Origin: an uncultured Eubacteriales bacterium
Lineage (GTDB): Bacteria > Bacillota > Clostridia > Oscillospirales > Acutalibacteraceae
Assembly (NCBI GenBank): GCA_900315815.1
Contig: ONAS01000007.1
Span: 1 to 36,787, forward strand
Direction of reading: 5' to 3'
DNA: 36,787 nt
Part shown: positions 18,318 through 26,289 of the stretch, piece after piece
How the letters are laid out: each line of letters begins with the position of its first letter
How positions within the stretch are numbered: position 1 is the stretch's first letter
Notes under the pieces: generated by a model
What the model was told of the DNA's origin: nothing
The model's input: only the letters and a program-made list of their open reading frames with translations
Databases searched by the model: none
Made by a program: the position numbers and the translations under genes

Positions 18318-19241
18318 ATGATGATGAAAATATACGACCGTATCGGGGATTTTGAAAAAACAGGACGTGAGAGCCATGTCGCGCTCGGCTTTTTTGACGG
18401 CGTGCATCTCGGACATCAAGCGGTGCTGAATGACTGCGCCGCCGACAAGGGCGGATGTCAGGCGGTCGCGCTGACGTTCGGTGAAAGTCCGGCGAGGCTG
18501 CTGGGGAAAACGGACGTCGGGCTGATCACCGATAACGACGAGAAGGCGCGGCTGATGGAGGCGTCGGGTATTGACGCGGTGATTTTCACCGACTTTATGA
18601 GCATCAGGGACATGGACGCGGAGGCGTTCATCGAACGCGTGCTGCATCAGAAGCTGAGAGCAAAAAAGGTCAGCTGCGGCTATAACTACCGCTTCGGAAA
18701 AAACGGGGCGGGAGATACGGCGCTGCTGCAGGAAAAATGCGCCGCGCTCGGGATCGCTGTCTCGGTGGCGGAGCCCGTCGATATCGACGGCAGGGCGGTA
18801 TCGTCCACCGCTGTCAGGGAGCTGCTGCAAGGCGGCGATATCGAGGGAGCGAGCCGGATGCTGGGCAGGGCGTATGCCGTGAGCGGCAAAATCGGCGCAG
18901 GGAACCACCTCGGCTCGGGGATGGGCTTTCCGACCGTCAATCTGCCGTTCGGTCAGGGAAAGGTCGTTCCGAAATACGGCGTGTACGCGTCGCGGGTGAC
19001 CGTCGGAGGGAAAACCTTTCGCGGCGCGACCAACATCGGTGTGCACCCGACCGTCGGTGAGAACGACGCGCCGGTGTGTGAGACGTTTTTGCTCGACTAT
19101 GACGGCGGCGATATCTACGGCGAGGACGCCGTGTGTACGCTCGTGCGGTTTATCAGAGAGGAGCGGAGGTTCATATCGACCGCACAGCTGACCGCGCAGG
19201 TCGGCAGGGACATCGAGAGGATCAGGGAAATCCTGGCATAG
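18318..19241 (+). CDS. ribF: Bifunctional riboflavin kinase / FAD synthetase
   Basis: Makes FMN from riboflavin and FAD from FMN, both with ATP, in the cytoplasm. About 307 residues is the normal RibF length. The N-terminal FAD synthetase half has GFFDGVHLGHQ (nucleotidyl-transferase HxGH), YNYRFGKNGAGD and SSTAVRELLQGGD. The C-terminal riboflavin kinase half has GSGMGFPTVNLP, TNIGVHPTV and the C-terminal DIYG segment. The start is ambiguous: GTG-ATG-ATG-ATG run in frame from 18315, and the ribosome site (GAAAG) is weak; 18318 gives the best spacing. Unlike many bacteria, truB is not next to it. It supplies the flavin cofactors that RNF needs. A terminator follows at 19309. Confidence 0.95.
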   Translation: MMMKIYDRIGDFEKTGRESHVALGFFDGVHLGHQAVLNDCAADKGGCQAVALTFGESPARLLGKTDVGLITDNDEKARLMEASGIDAVIFTDFMSIRDMDAEAFIERVLHQKLRAKKVSCGYNYRFGKNGAGDTALLQEKCAALGIAVSVAEPVDIDGRAVSSTAVRELLQGGDIEGASRMLGRAYAVSGKIGAGNHLGSGMGFPTVNLPFGQGKVVPKYGVYASRVTVGGKTFRGATNIGVHPTVGENDAPVCETFLLDYDGGDIYGEDAVCTLVRFIREERRFISTAQLTAQVGRDIERIREILA

Positions 19242-19308
19242 GGATCAAGGCAGTCCGTAGATGAGCGAACGGGGATGATGCCCTTGTTCAGCTTAAAAAG
19301 GAAATCAT

Positions 19309-19345
19309 AAAGCCGTAACGAGGTTTGACTTCGTTACGGCTTTTT
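19309..19345 (+). terminator. ribF terminator
   Basis: A 13-bp stem, AAAGCCGTAACGA (19309-19321) with 19331-19343, 9-base loop, ends in TTTTT. It lies 67 bp after the stop. Confidence 0.88.
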
Positions 19346-19445
19346 GTATGATGGTGATCCGGTCGCGGAGCGGTGAACGGGTGTATCACGCTTCGCTTTG
19401 CTGACAGCTTTCTCTGTCAGCGGTTCATGAATAAGTGTTTTTCGC

Positions 19446-22400
19446 TCAGGTGACGGAATCGGCGTCCGGAGAATCATCGGGATCGGTCGTCTCGTCTGCG
19501 CTTTCCGCGTCGTCCGTATCGGTCGGCGCGGTATCCTCGTCCGGTTCGTCAGGCGCGTCATCCTGTTCGGCGACGGCGGTCGCGTCGGGAACGGCGGATG
19601 CGGGTGCCTTCTTCGGCGCGGGGAGAAGTCCCTTTGCTTTCGCGGTGACCTTGTTCCAGACCGGCAGGAGACGCTTCTTCTGCCAGACCGCGACGATCAT
19701 CAGAATGAAGATCAGCAGACCGAGGACGGTGACAATCACGCCCATCTTGAAGCCCTCGGGCGAGTATTTCAGATCGACGGTGTGGGTGCCCGCTGAGAGC
19801 TTGAACGCCAGCATCGCGTCACCGATGGGAGTGATCTCGACCTCTTCGCCGTCAACATAGGCGCGCCAGCCGGTCACGTAAGGGATCGAGGTGTAGAACA
19901 GGCCGTCCTCCTTGACGTCGATGGTGCCGCACAGCCGTGTGCCGGAAACCAGCTCCGCGTCGAGGGTGGAGCGGGAGAACTGCTGGTACGCCGCCTGGAA
20001 CAAGTTTTCGTCCAGCATGACGATGTTGCAGGTGATCGTGCCGGAGGAGCTGTTGGTGACCTTCGGCTCGGCGGTGATCTTGTCGCCCTTCTTCACGTCG
20101 CCGAACGTCATGATCAGCGGACGCTTGGTGCCGTAGTGACCGAGGTAGGTGTCGTTGACATAAAGGTTGACGTCTTCGACGCCGTAGCTCTCAACATACG
20201 CCAGCGCCGTGCCGTCGCGGGGAGCGGTCGCGGTCAGCTTGTAGTTGGAGTTGGCGGAATTGCCGCTGAAGGTGTATTTATTGTCCGTTGTCACGGAGAT
20301 ATCGCCGTTGTCGGAGGTGCAGGAATCGATTTTCAGCGGCTGATAAAGATCCTGAGAGAAGCCGGTCGCCAGACGGAAGAAGTTGTTCTGGTTTTCGATC
20401 GGATTGTCTGAAACGGGGATATAGTCCGTCGTGAATTTGGTTTGGGCGACCTTGTTGATGAAGCCTACGGGATCGCTCGCGCTGTATTTCAGCAGGTCCT
20501 CATTGACCATGAAGCCCATCGGCAGATAATAGCGGTTCTGCATCACGAACGCGGGTGTGGACGAGCCCTTTGCCGCCTTTGCGGTATAGATCTTTTCGTA
20601 GTGCTTGGTATCGATATAGCTGCCGTAGTACGGATCGATCAGGTACTTGATGTTCAGCATCAGGTCGGTGAACGGCGAGCTTTGCATATAGGTGTAGCGG
20701 TTGGAGGCGATCCATCCGCAGATGCCGAAGCGTTCCATGTAATTGGTGATCGGCATATTGACCATCGAGTTGAACATCGAGATGCCGGGTACATAGTTGA
20801 GCGCGTCATCATTGAGCGTATGGTAGCGGGTGAACTCGGTACGCGCAAGATCGACGTTGTCCTTTTCCAGCTCGCGGACATACTCCGCGCATTCGGCGGT
20901 ACTGGTCGTGCCTAAGGGATAGGAGGTCGCGTCGGTGACGGATACGGTGCGTACGCCGGTCGTCGCGGAGAAAATGCCCTCGAAAAGCGCCATCAGCACC
21001 AGCACGACGGTCACGACGGTCTTGAGGACCGTGTTGTGCTCGTTCAGCCGTGAGATCAGCAGTATCGCGACGATCACGATCACCAGCACAAAGATGATCG
21101 CGATGACCGTGGACAGGGTGTCGGCGGTTTCGGCAGGCGCCGGCGCTGTACCGTCGGCCGCCGCGGGATTGACCGCGCGGAGCAGCTTTGTGTCCAGCTT
21201 ATCGTAAAGGTTCAGGACAAAGACGAGCGACGCGATACCGATCGCGACAGAGCTGAGTGCGGTGACAATCCGCGGCAGACGCTCGCGCAGGACGTACAGC
21301 AGCAGCCATGCCGCCAGGATCATCCCGATCCAGCCGGACAGGAGGATGGGATTATTGGCGGGCGCACCCTCCTCAGCCTGCTTGAACAGAGAGGTCAGGT
21401 GGATGTTTTCGTTGTTGATATAGATGCCCGCGATGTACAGGTAAACGAGGAAGCCGCAGATCGCGGCGATCACGGACGCAGGTTTCAGGTAGTCGATATG
21501 CATGAACACCCTGAACGCCATATAGATCAGTACGAACGACCACAGGAACGAGAAGCGGTAGGGGAGCATGTTCGGGAAATGGAAGCCGTGCCAGACATAG
21601 TCGAGCTGTCGGATCACGAAGCTGACGAGGAAGAACAGCAGCAAGAAGCCGCAGACAAAACGCTCGCGGCGCTTGATCCTGGAACAGAACAGGAACAGGA
21701 TCGCGAGGAAGATCGTGATAACGCCTGTGTAGACGTTCGGGAAGCCCTCCTTGGTCGTCGGCTGTACAAAGGCGACGGAGTTGGAGATCGTTTTGCAGAT
21801 GCCCTCCAGTACGCCCGCAAAATCCGGTGTGGAGCCGATGTTGACGGCGAATTTTTCAGGGAAGGAATTCGAGGAGGAATAGGCATGTCCCAGCGCGAAA
21901 TAAGCCGGAAGCGTCAGCACGGCGGTCATCATGATCGCGACGATCGAGCAGCCGAGCATCTTGAAGAAGTCCTTGATGAGCTTTTTGAAGCCCATGAACT
22001 CAACGATGGTATAGCCCACGGAGAACAGAACGACCGCGATGCAGATGAACAGGCCGATGTAGTAGTTCGCCAAAATCGACAGCGCGAGCGAGATGATGTA
22101 GAGCTTGAATCTGCCGTGACGGAGCAGGGCAAAGGTGCCTGCCATCACCAGCGGCAGCAGCGCGACGGAATCCAGCCATATGATGTTCCAGTAGTAGCCC
22201 ATCATGAAGGCGCACAGCGCGTACAGGATGCCGAACGCGGTGATCGAGAAGTCCTTTCTGCCGAAGGTCAGACGGAGGAAGATGGAATAGAACATGCCCG
22301 CCAGACCGATCTTGACGCAGAGCAGTATGAAGAAGAATTCTCTCAGATGCTCTCCCGATACCAGTACGGAGAAGAAGTTCAGGGGACTTGCCAGATAATA

Positions 22401-22766
22401 GGCGAACAGGGCGACATAGTTGGTGCCGCCGCCGGACGTCCATGACCACAGGAGGGATTCGCCCGCCTTGAGCTTGGAATGGTAGTCCACCATGAACGGA
22501 TAATACTGGTGCCACAGGTCGGTGACCAGCACCTGCTTATCGCCGTAAGGCGAGACGCCCATCACCTTGAAGGCGAAGAACATCAGCAAAAACGGGATCA
22601 AAAACGCCAGCAGGATGTAAACAAGGTGGATGTACTTTTCAAGGAAGGTTTGCTTGCGCAGCGTCGGCGGCGCGGCGGTCGGCTTTTTCAGAGCGTCCTT
22701 GAAAAAGTCACGTACTTTTTGCGAAAACAGCGGCTGTTTTGCGGTGTTTGAAGTGACAGAAGACAT
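19446..22766 (-). CDS. YfhO-family membrane protein (probable GT-C-type glycosyltransferase)
   Basis: A large integral membrane protein of 1106 residues. After a cytoplasmic start of about 40 residues there are 12 or more hydrophobic segments in the first 600 residues. The extracytoplasmic loop after the first one carries SPYGDKQVLVTDLWHQYYPF, a YfhO-family landmark with an Asp suited to a catalytic role in GT-C enzymes. A large outer domain (about 620-1010) and a last membrane segment (about 1020-1045) follow. The final 45 residues are very acidic and low in complexity (DDAPDEPDEDTAPTDTDD). In Bacillus, YfhO works with a GT2 enzyme and a GtrA-family protein to put sugars on lipoteichoic acid; both partners are encoded divergently here. 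GGAG precedes the start, promoter at 22839-22867. Confidence 0.87.
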   Translation of the reverse strand: MSSVTSNTAKQPLFSQKVRDFFKDALKKPTAAPPTLRKQTFLEKYIHLVYILLAFLIPFLLMFFAFKVMGVSPYGDKQVLVTDLWHQYYPFMVDYHSKLKAGESLLWSWTSGGGTNYVALFAYYLASPLNFFSVLVSGEHLREFFFILLCVKIGLAGMFYSIFLRLTFGRKDFSITAFGILYALCAFMMGYYWNIIWLDSVALLPLVMAGTFALLRHGRFKLYIISLALSILANYYIGLFICIAVVLFSVGYTIVEFMGFKKLIKDFFKMLGCSIVAIMMTAVLTLPAYFALGHAYSSSNSFPEKFAVNIGSTPDFAGVLEGICKTISNSVAFVQPTTKEGFPNVYTGVITIFLAILFLFCSRIKRRERFVCGFLLLFFLVSFVIRQLDYVWHGFHFPNMLPYRFSFLWSFVLIYMAFRVFMHIDYLKPASVIAAICGFLVYLYIAGIYINNENIHLTSLFKQAEEGAPANNPILLSGWIGMILAAWLLLYVLRERLPRIVTALSSVAIGIASLVFVLNLYDKLDTKLLRAVNPAAADGTAPAPAETADTLSTVIAIIFVLVIVIVAILLISRLNEHNTVLKTVVTVVLVLMALFEGIFSATTGVRTVSVTDATSYPLGTTSTAECAEYVRELEKDNVDLARTEFTRYHTLNDDALNYVPGISMFNSMVNMPITNYMERFGICGWIASNRYTYMQSSPFTDLMLNIKYLIDPYYGSYIDTKHYEKIYTAKAAKGSSTPAFVMQNRYYLPMGFMVNEDLLKYSASDPVGFINKVAQTKFTTDYIPVSDNPIENQNNFFRLATGFSQDLYQPLKIDSCTSDNGDISVTTDNKYTFSGNSANSNYKLTATAPRDGTALAYVESYGVEDVNLYVNDTYLGHYGTKRPLIMTFGDVKKGDKITAEPKVTNSSSGTITCNIVMLDENLFQAAYQQFSRSTLDAELVSGTRLCGTIDVKEDGLFYTSIPYVTGWRAYVDGEEVEITPIGDAMLAFKLSAGTHTVDLKYSPEGFKMGVIVTVLGLLIFILMIVAVWQKKRLLPVWNKVTAKAKGLLPAPKKAPASAVPDATAVAEQDDAPDEPDEDTAPTDTDDAESADETTDPDDSPDADSVT

Positions 22767-22838
22767 ATTCGGGTTCTCCTAACAACAAAATCGGCGAGCG
22801 GATGGCATTTGCCCCGCCGCACATAAATATTCAAGCTA

Positions 22839-22867
22839 ATCATACCATGAAAGTGAGTCAAGGTAAA
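22839..22867 (-). promoter_or_regulatory. Promoter of the YfhO-family gene
   Basis: Minus strand TTTACC (22867-22862), 17-bp spacer, TATGAT (22844-22839). It is divergent from the GT2 promoter 39 bp away. Confidence 0.6.
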
Positions 22868-22905
22868 CAGAAAAATCGGAATTTACAAAAATTTTTTCAA
22901 ATTCA

Positions 22906-22934
22906 TTTACTTATATCCGCATATTTGTTATAAT
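22906..22934 (+). promoter_or_regulatory. Promoter of the GT2-gtrA unit
   Basis: TTTACT (22906-22911), 17-bp spacer, TATAAT (22929-22934) with TGT before the -10. Confidence 0.72.
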
Positions 22935-22987
22935 AACTATATCTGGGGTATTTTTTGCGTACCCTGCACAGGATAGAGGTGTGGCTA

Positions 22988-23929
22988 TTGAAGCTGATTG
23001 ATATTATCGTTCCCTGCTACAACGAGGAAGAGGTCCTGCCGCTGTTTATCGAGGAGACCAACAAGGTCATCGCGACGATCCCGGAATACGCGTTCCGCTA
23101 TATCTTCGTCAACGACGGCTCCAAGGACAGGACGCTTCAGGTGATGCGGGAGATCGCGGCAAAATACGATAACGCTAAGTACATTTCCTTTTCCCGCAAT
23201 TTCGGCAAGGAATCCGCGATGTACGCCGGACTGGAGAACTCGACCGGCGATTATGTGATCGTCATGGACGCGGATCTTCAGCATCCGCCGGCGATGTTCC
23301 CGCAGATGATCAAGGGCATCGAGGAGGGCTATGACTGCTGTGCGCTTTACAGGGCGAAGCAGAAGGGTGAGAGCAAGCTCCGTCAGCTGATCTCAAAGAT
23401 GTTCTTTTCGTTCCAGAACAAGATCAGCGACGTCAAAATGCCCGACGGCGCGGTGGATTTCCGCATCATGTCCCGCCAGATGGTCGACTCTATCGTCAAG
23501 CTGTGTGAAAAACAGCGGTTTTCCAAGGGCCTGTTCTGCTGGGTCGGCTATCGCACCAAGTGGATCGAATACCAGAACGTGGAGCGTACCGTCGGCACGA
23601 CCAAGTGGAGCTTCTGGGGGCTGTTCAAATATGCCCTCGACGGCATCACCAGCTTTTCGGTCACCCCGCTGCGGTTCATCGCGGTGCTGGGCTTCATTAT
23701 CTCGGCGCTGGCGTTCATCTGGATCATCGTCACGCTGATCCAGACGCTGATCATCGGCATCATGGTCCCCGGCTATGTGACCACCCTCTGCGCGGTGCTG
23801 TTCATGGGCGGTATCGTGGAGATGTCGGTCGGCGTGCTCGGCGAGTATATCGGCAGGATCTATATCGAGGCGAAGGACAGACCGATCTATATCACCGCCG
23901 AAACGAATCTGGAAAAGAAGGATCAATAA
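22988..23929 (+). CDS. GT2 family glycosyltransferase (polyprenyl-phosphate sugar synthase)
   Basis: Expected to move a sugar from a nucleotide sugar to undecaprenyl phosphate on the inner membrane face. Chosen start is TTG at 22988 with AGAGGTG upstream, giving MKLIDIIVPCYNEEE; a GTG at 22979 is the alternative. Of 313 residues, about 1-230 form the GT2 domain: IVPCYNEEE, FVNDGSKD (nucleotide), VMDADLQHPP (DxD-like metal site) and DFRIMSRQ, then the KQRFSKG and GTTKWSFWG phrases typical of DPM1/GtrB/CsbB proteins. Two membrane segments follow (about 232-285), and a short tail ends the chain. It is followed after 64 bp by a GtrA-family gene. The sugar is unknown. Confidence 0.93.
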   Translation: MKLIDIIVPCYNEEEVLPLFIEETNKVIATIPEYAFRYIFVNDGSKDRTLQVMREIAAKYDNAKYISFSRNFGKESAMYAGLENSTGDYVIVMDADLQHPPAMFPQMIKGIEEGYDCCALYRAKQKGESKLRQLISKMFFSFQNKISDVKMPDGAVDFRIMSRQMVDSIVKLCEKQRFSKGLFCWVGYRTKWIEYQNVERTVGTTKWSFWGLFKYALDGITSFSVTPLRFIAVLGFIISALAFIWIIVTLIQTLIIGIMVPGYVTTLCAVLFMGGIVEMSVGVLGEYIGRIYIEAKDRPIYITAETNLEKKDQ

Positions 23930-23993
23930 GCAGCATCACGCCGCGGCGCGGTCCCGACCGCCCGACGGCGAGCAGAGTGGGGTAATCTGAAAT

Positions 23994-24536
23994 ATGGAAA
24001 AAATCAAGCAGCTGTTTGTCAAATATAAGGAAATCATATTATATATCATCTTCGGCGTGCTGACGACGCTGGTCAACTGGGTCACCTACGCCATTGTTGA
24101 ACCGCTGATCTCGGCGGGGATGCACGGCGACGAGACGATGTTCACGATGTTCGGGATGACGATCACCTACACGACCTTTGCGATCTTCATCGCGAACTTC
24201 ATCGCGTGGGTCGCGGGCGTGGCGTTCGCCTTTGTCACCAACAAGATCTGGGTCTTTGAGTCGAAATCGTGGAAGCCCTCCGTCGCGCTCAAGGAGTTAT
24301 GGCTCTTTGTCGCCGCAAGACTGATCACCGGCGTGCTGGAATGGGTCGGCGTACCGCTGCTTGCGGCGCTGGGTCTGGATCAGACGATCGTGATCTTCGG
24401 CAAGGAGATCGAAGGCTTCATCGCAAAGATCATCGTCAGCGTGATCGTGATCATCCTCAATTATGTGTTCTCGAAGCTGATCATCTTCAAGAAGAAGGAC
24501 AAGGACAGCAAGGAAAGGAAAACGGCGAAAAAATGA
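23994..24536 (+). CDS. GtrA-family membrane protein
   Basis: A small integral membrane protein of 180 residues with four hydrophobic segments. Family marks are the first segment IIFGVLTTLVNWVTYAIVE and the second with VAGVAFAFVTNKIWVFESKSW. GtrA proteins are thought to flip polyprenyl-phosphate-linked sugars, made by a GT2 partner, to the outside; GtcA of Listeria and Bacillus is the nearest described model. The GT2 gene directly upstream and the divergent YfhO gene fit this. The C-terminus is a basic tail (KKKDKDSKERK). The ribosome site is weak (GTGGGG), so translation may depend on the upstream gene. Confidence 0.9.
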   Translation: MEKIKQLFVKYKEIILYIIFGVLTTLVNWVTYAIVEPLISAGMHGDETMFTMFGMTITYTTFAIFIANFIAWVAGVAFAFVTNKIWVFESKSWKPSVALKELWLFVAARLITGVLEWVGVPLLAALGLDQTIVIFGKEIEGFIAKIIVSVIVIILNYVFSKLIIFKKKDKDSKERKTAKK

Positions 24537-24557
24537 GGATCCGGAAACGGAGCACAA

Positions 24558-24582
24558 AAGGGAGGGCGTTCTGCCCTCCCTT
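24558..24582. terminator. Terminator between convergent units
   Basis: AAGGGAGGGC (24558-24567) pairs with GCCCTCCCTT (24573-24582). There is TTATT on the right and TTTTG on the left strand, so it can stop both the gtrA unit and the long leftward rnf-gld run. Confidence 0.85.
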
Positions 24583-24615
24583 ATTCAATAGGTTTGTATG
24601 GAGATCCCCGAAAGC

Positions 24616-26289
24616 TTACAGGCTGTTGGGGATCTTATTGTTTTTCAGATCGAGGATGTCCTGCTGCAGCGAGCTGACATGCGACTTGGAAACGGAGCCG
24701 ATCAGGATGCCGTTGAGCGCGACGGGACAGGCTTTGTCGCCGGTGTCATAGATCGCGATGGTATCGTCGGCGCGTCCGGAGCTGTAGCTGACATGCCACT
24801 GATAGACGATGTTCGTGCCGGATTCGGACACGTTGCCGAGGTTGGTCATGGCGTTGAAGTTCTGGAAGAAGATCCGGAAGCTGTCGGTCGGGATGCGCTT
24901 GCCGTCGAGCGACGCCTTGATCTCAACGGATTGTTCGGTATCACCCTGCTCATTGGTGGTCGATTTGGTGTTGTAATCGACGGTCAGGGCGTAGTCCTTG
25001 GAATCGGAGGTGACGTCGATGGCGTTCACACAGGCGAGGTTCAGCTCGATCACGGTCTTCGGCAGAAGCAGATCGAGGTCGGTGTTCGCCCAGCCGAGCG
25101 CGTCCAGACGGATGGTGTAGACGATGCCATTATCGGGGTTGTACAGATTGACCAGACCGTTTTCGGTAGGTGACGAGCAGGCAAGATTGATCTGTGTATC
25201 GGGATAGACCGCGCGGACCTGCGCGTACGGATCGCTGAGACCGTAGGAGCTCAGCTGACTGCCGCTCGGGTTGACGCTGACGACGCTTTCGGCGTAGAGG
25301 CCGCGGATCGAGCCGGAGACATCGTTGCCCTCATAGTTATCGGCGAACATCTCATAGGGCGATGTCAGTCGGTAGCTCGACTTGATCGCTTCGTCGTCGT
25401 TCGGTACGATGGTGATCGGGTCGGGATAATGCGTACCGCTCAGCTCGATCACGGAAAAGACATTGTCATCCACGGAAGTCGCCGAGGGGGTGATCTCGGC
25501 GCTGATCAGATCGAGCACGCTGTAAAGGAAGGCGTCGACCGAGTCGCTGCTGACGAGGAATACATCCTTAGAGCCGCCGAGGGTCGCGTAGGTGCCTGCG
25601 CCGCCGTCGGCGTCGCTGCCGACGAGGATGGTCGCGGTGGTGTTATCGGTATAGCTGACCCTGACCGTGGCGCGGGGCTTTTCCAGTCCGAAGTCGGCGA
25701 GATTGCCGTCTACCGCGGCGACAGAGGAAAAGGTGACGGACGCGGCGTCGTTGGCAACGGCGTCCGCCATGCCGGGCTGAAGGTCATAGCCCTCAAAGCC
25801 GGTGACGGTGTAGACGGTCGCTTCTCCCTCGGGGGTCTCGGCGTTGACGACAAAGGAGCCGGCGGTGTTTTCCACCTCGATCTTCACGATCTGGGCGGGG
25901 GTGTAGGACACCAGCTCGCCGTAGCCGTTCTGCCTGATCTCGCCCTCGCTGTCGGTGCCGACCTCGATATGATGCTCGCCCTTTTCATCGACGGTGGTCG
26001 CAAGCTCTGCGGGCTTGTCGGGGAGGATCTCATCGGCGCCGGGCGTGATGGGCTGATTGACGATGACCACGATCACACAGATCAGGATGGCTACCGCCGC
26101 GATCGCCGCGATCAGGGCGATCGCGCCGCGGCTGAGCCTGCGCTTCTTGGGGGGTGGAGTTTCTTTTTCAGGCTCCTGTGAGCGGTTCAGAAAGCTCTCG
26201 AGCGCTTCGTCGGTGGTTTTCGGCGCATCGGCTGACGGCTTTTCGGGGACCGGCTTCACAGCGGGTTTCTTTTTGGGGGCTTTTGCCAT
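24616..26289 (-). CDS. DUF4340 domain-containing membrane-anchored protein
   Basis: A 557-residue protein anchored by one N-terminal membrane segment (about 52-77, AIALIAAIAAVAILICVIVV). A Lys/Pro-rich cytoplasmic stretch of about 50 residues lies before it. The outer part is beta-rich and repeats the theme F.L..P.A.V.V.Y.D, as in DUF4340: DFGLEKPRATVRVSYTD near 195 and SYGLSDPYAQVRAVYPD near 365. DUF4340 proteins usually sit behind GldA/GldF/GldG-type ABC transporters, and that is the case here; its start shares one base with the stop of the GldG-like gene. Its probable role is an accessory surface subunit of that transporter. The cargo is unknown. Confidence 0.88.
   Translation of the reverse strand: MAKAPKKKPAVKPVPEKPSADAPKTTDEALESFLNRSQEPEKETPPPKKRRLSRGAIALIAAIAAVAILICVIVVIVNQPITPGADEILPDKPAELATTVDEKGEHHIEVGTDSEGEIRQNGYGELVSYTPAQIVKIEVENTAGSFVVNAETPEGEATVYTVTGFEGYDLQPGMADAVANDAASVTFSSVAAVDGNLADFGLEKPRATVRVSYTDNTTATILVGSDADGGAGTYATLGGSKDVFLVSSDSVDAFLYSVLDLISAEITPSATSVDDNVFSVIELSGTHYPDPITIVPNDDEAIKSSYRLTSPYEMFADNYEGNDVSGSIRGLYAESVVSVNPSGSQLSSYGLSDPYAQVRAVYPDTQINLACSSPTENGLVNLYNPDNGIVYTIRLDALGWANTDLDLLLPKTVIELNLACVNAIDVTSDSKDYALTVDYNTKSTTNEQGDTEQSVEIKASLDGKRIPTDSFRIFFQNFNAMTNLGNVSESGTNIVYQWHVSYSSGRADDTIAIYDTGDKACPVALNGILIGSVSKSHVSSLQQDILDLKNNKIPNSL

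Noticed and set aside
19400-19421. Hairpin GCTGACAG/CTGTCAGC as the terminator of the YfhO gene
   Set aside because: The stem is perfect, but no T-run follows when read leftward, so I do not call it a terminator. It may still protect the 3' end.
21399-22445. Plus-strand frame of 348 codons inside the YfhO gene
   Set aside because: Its composition (Asp/Glu/Arg/Gln-rich) is typical of the reverse complement of membrane-segment codons. No ribosome site.
24603-24634. GATCCCC/GGGGATC inverted repeat at the end of the DUF4340 gene
   Set aside because: It spans the stop codon, has an 18-base loop and no T-run. The hairpin at 24558-24582 is the better terminator.
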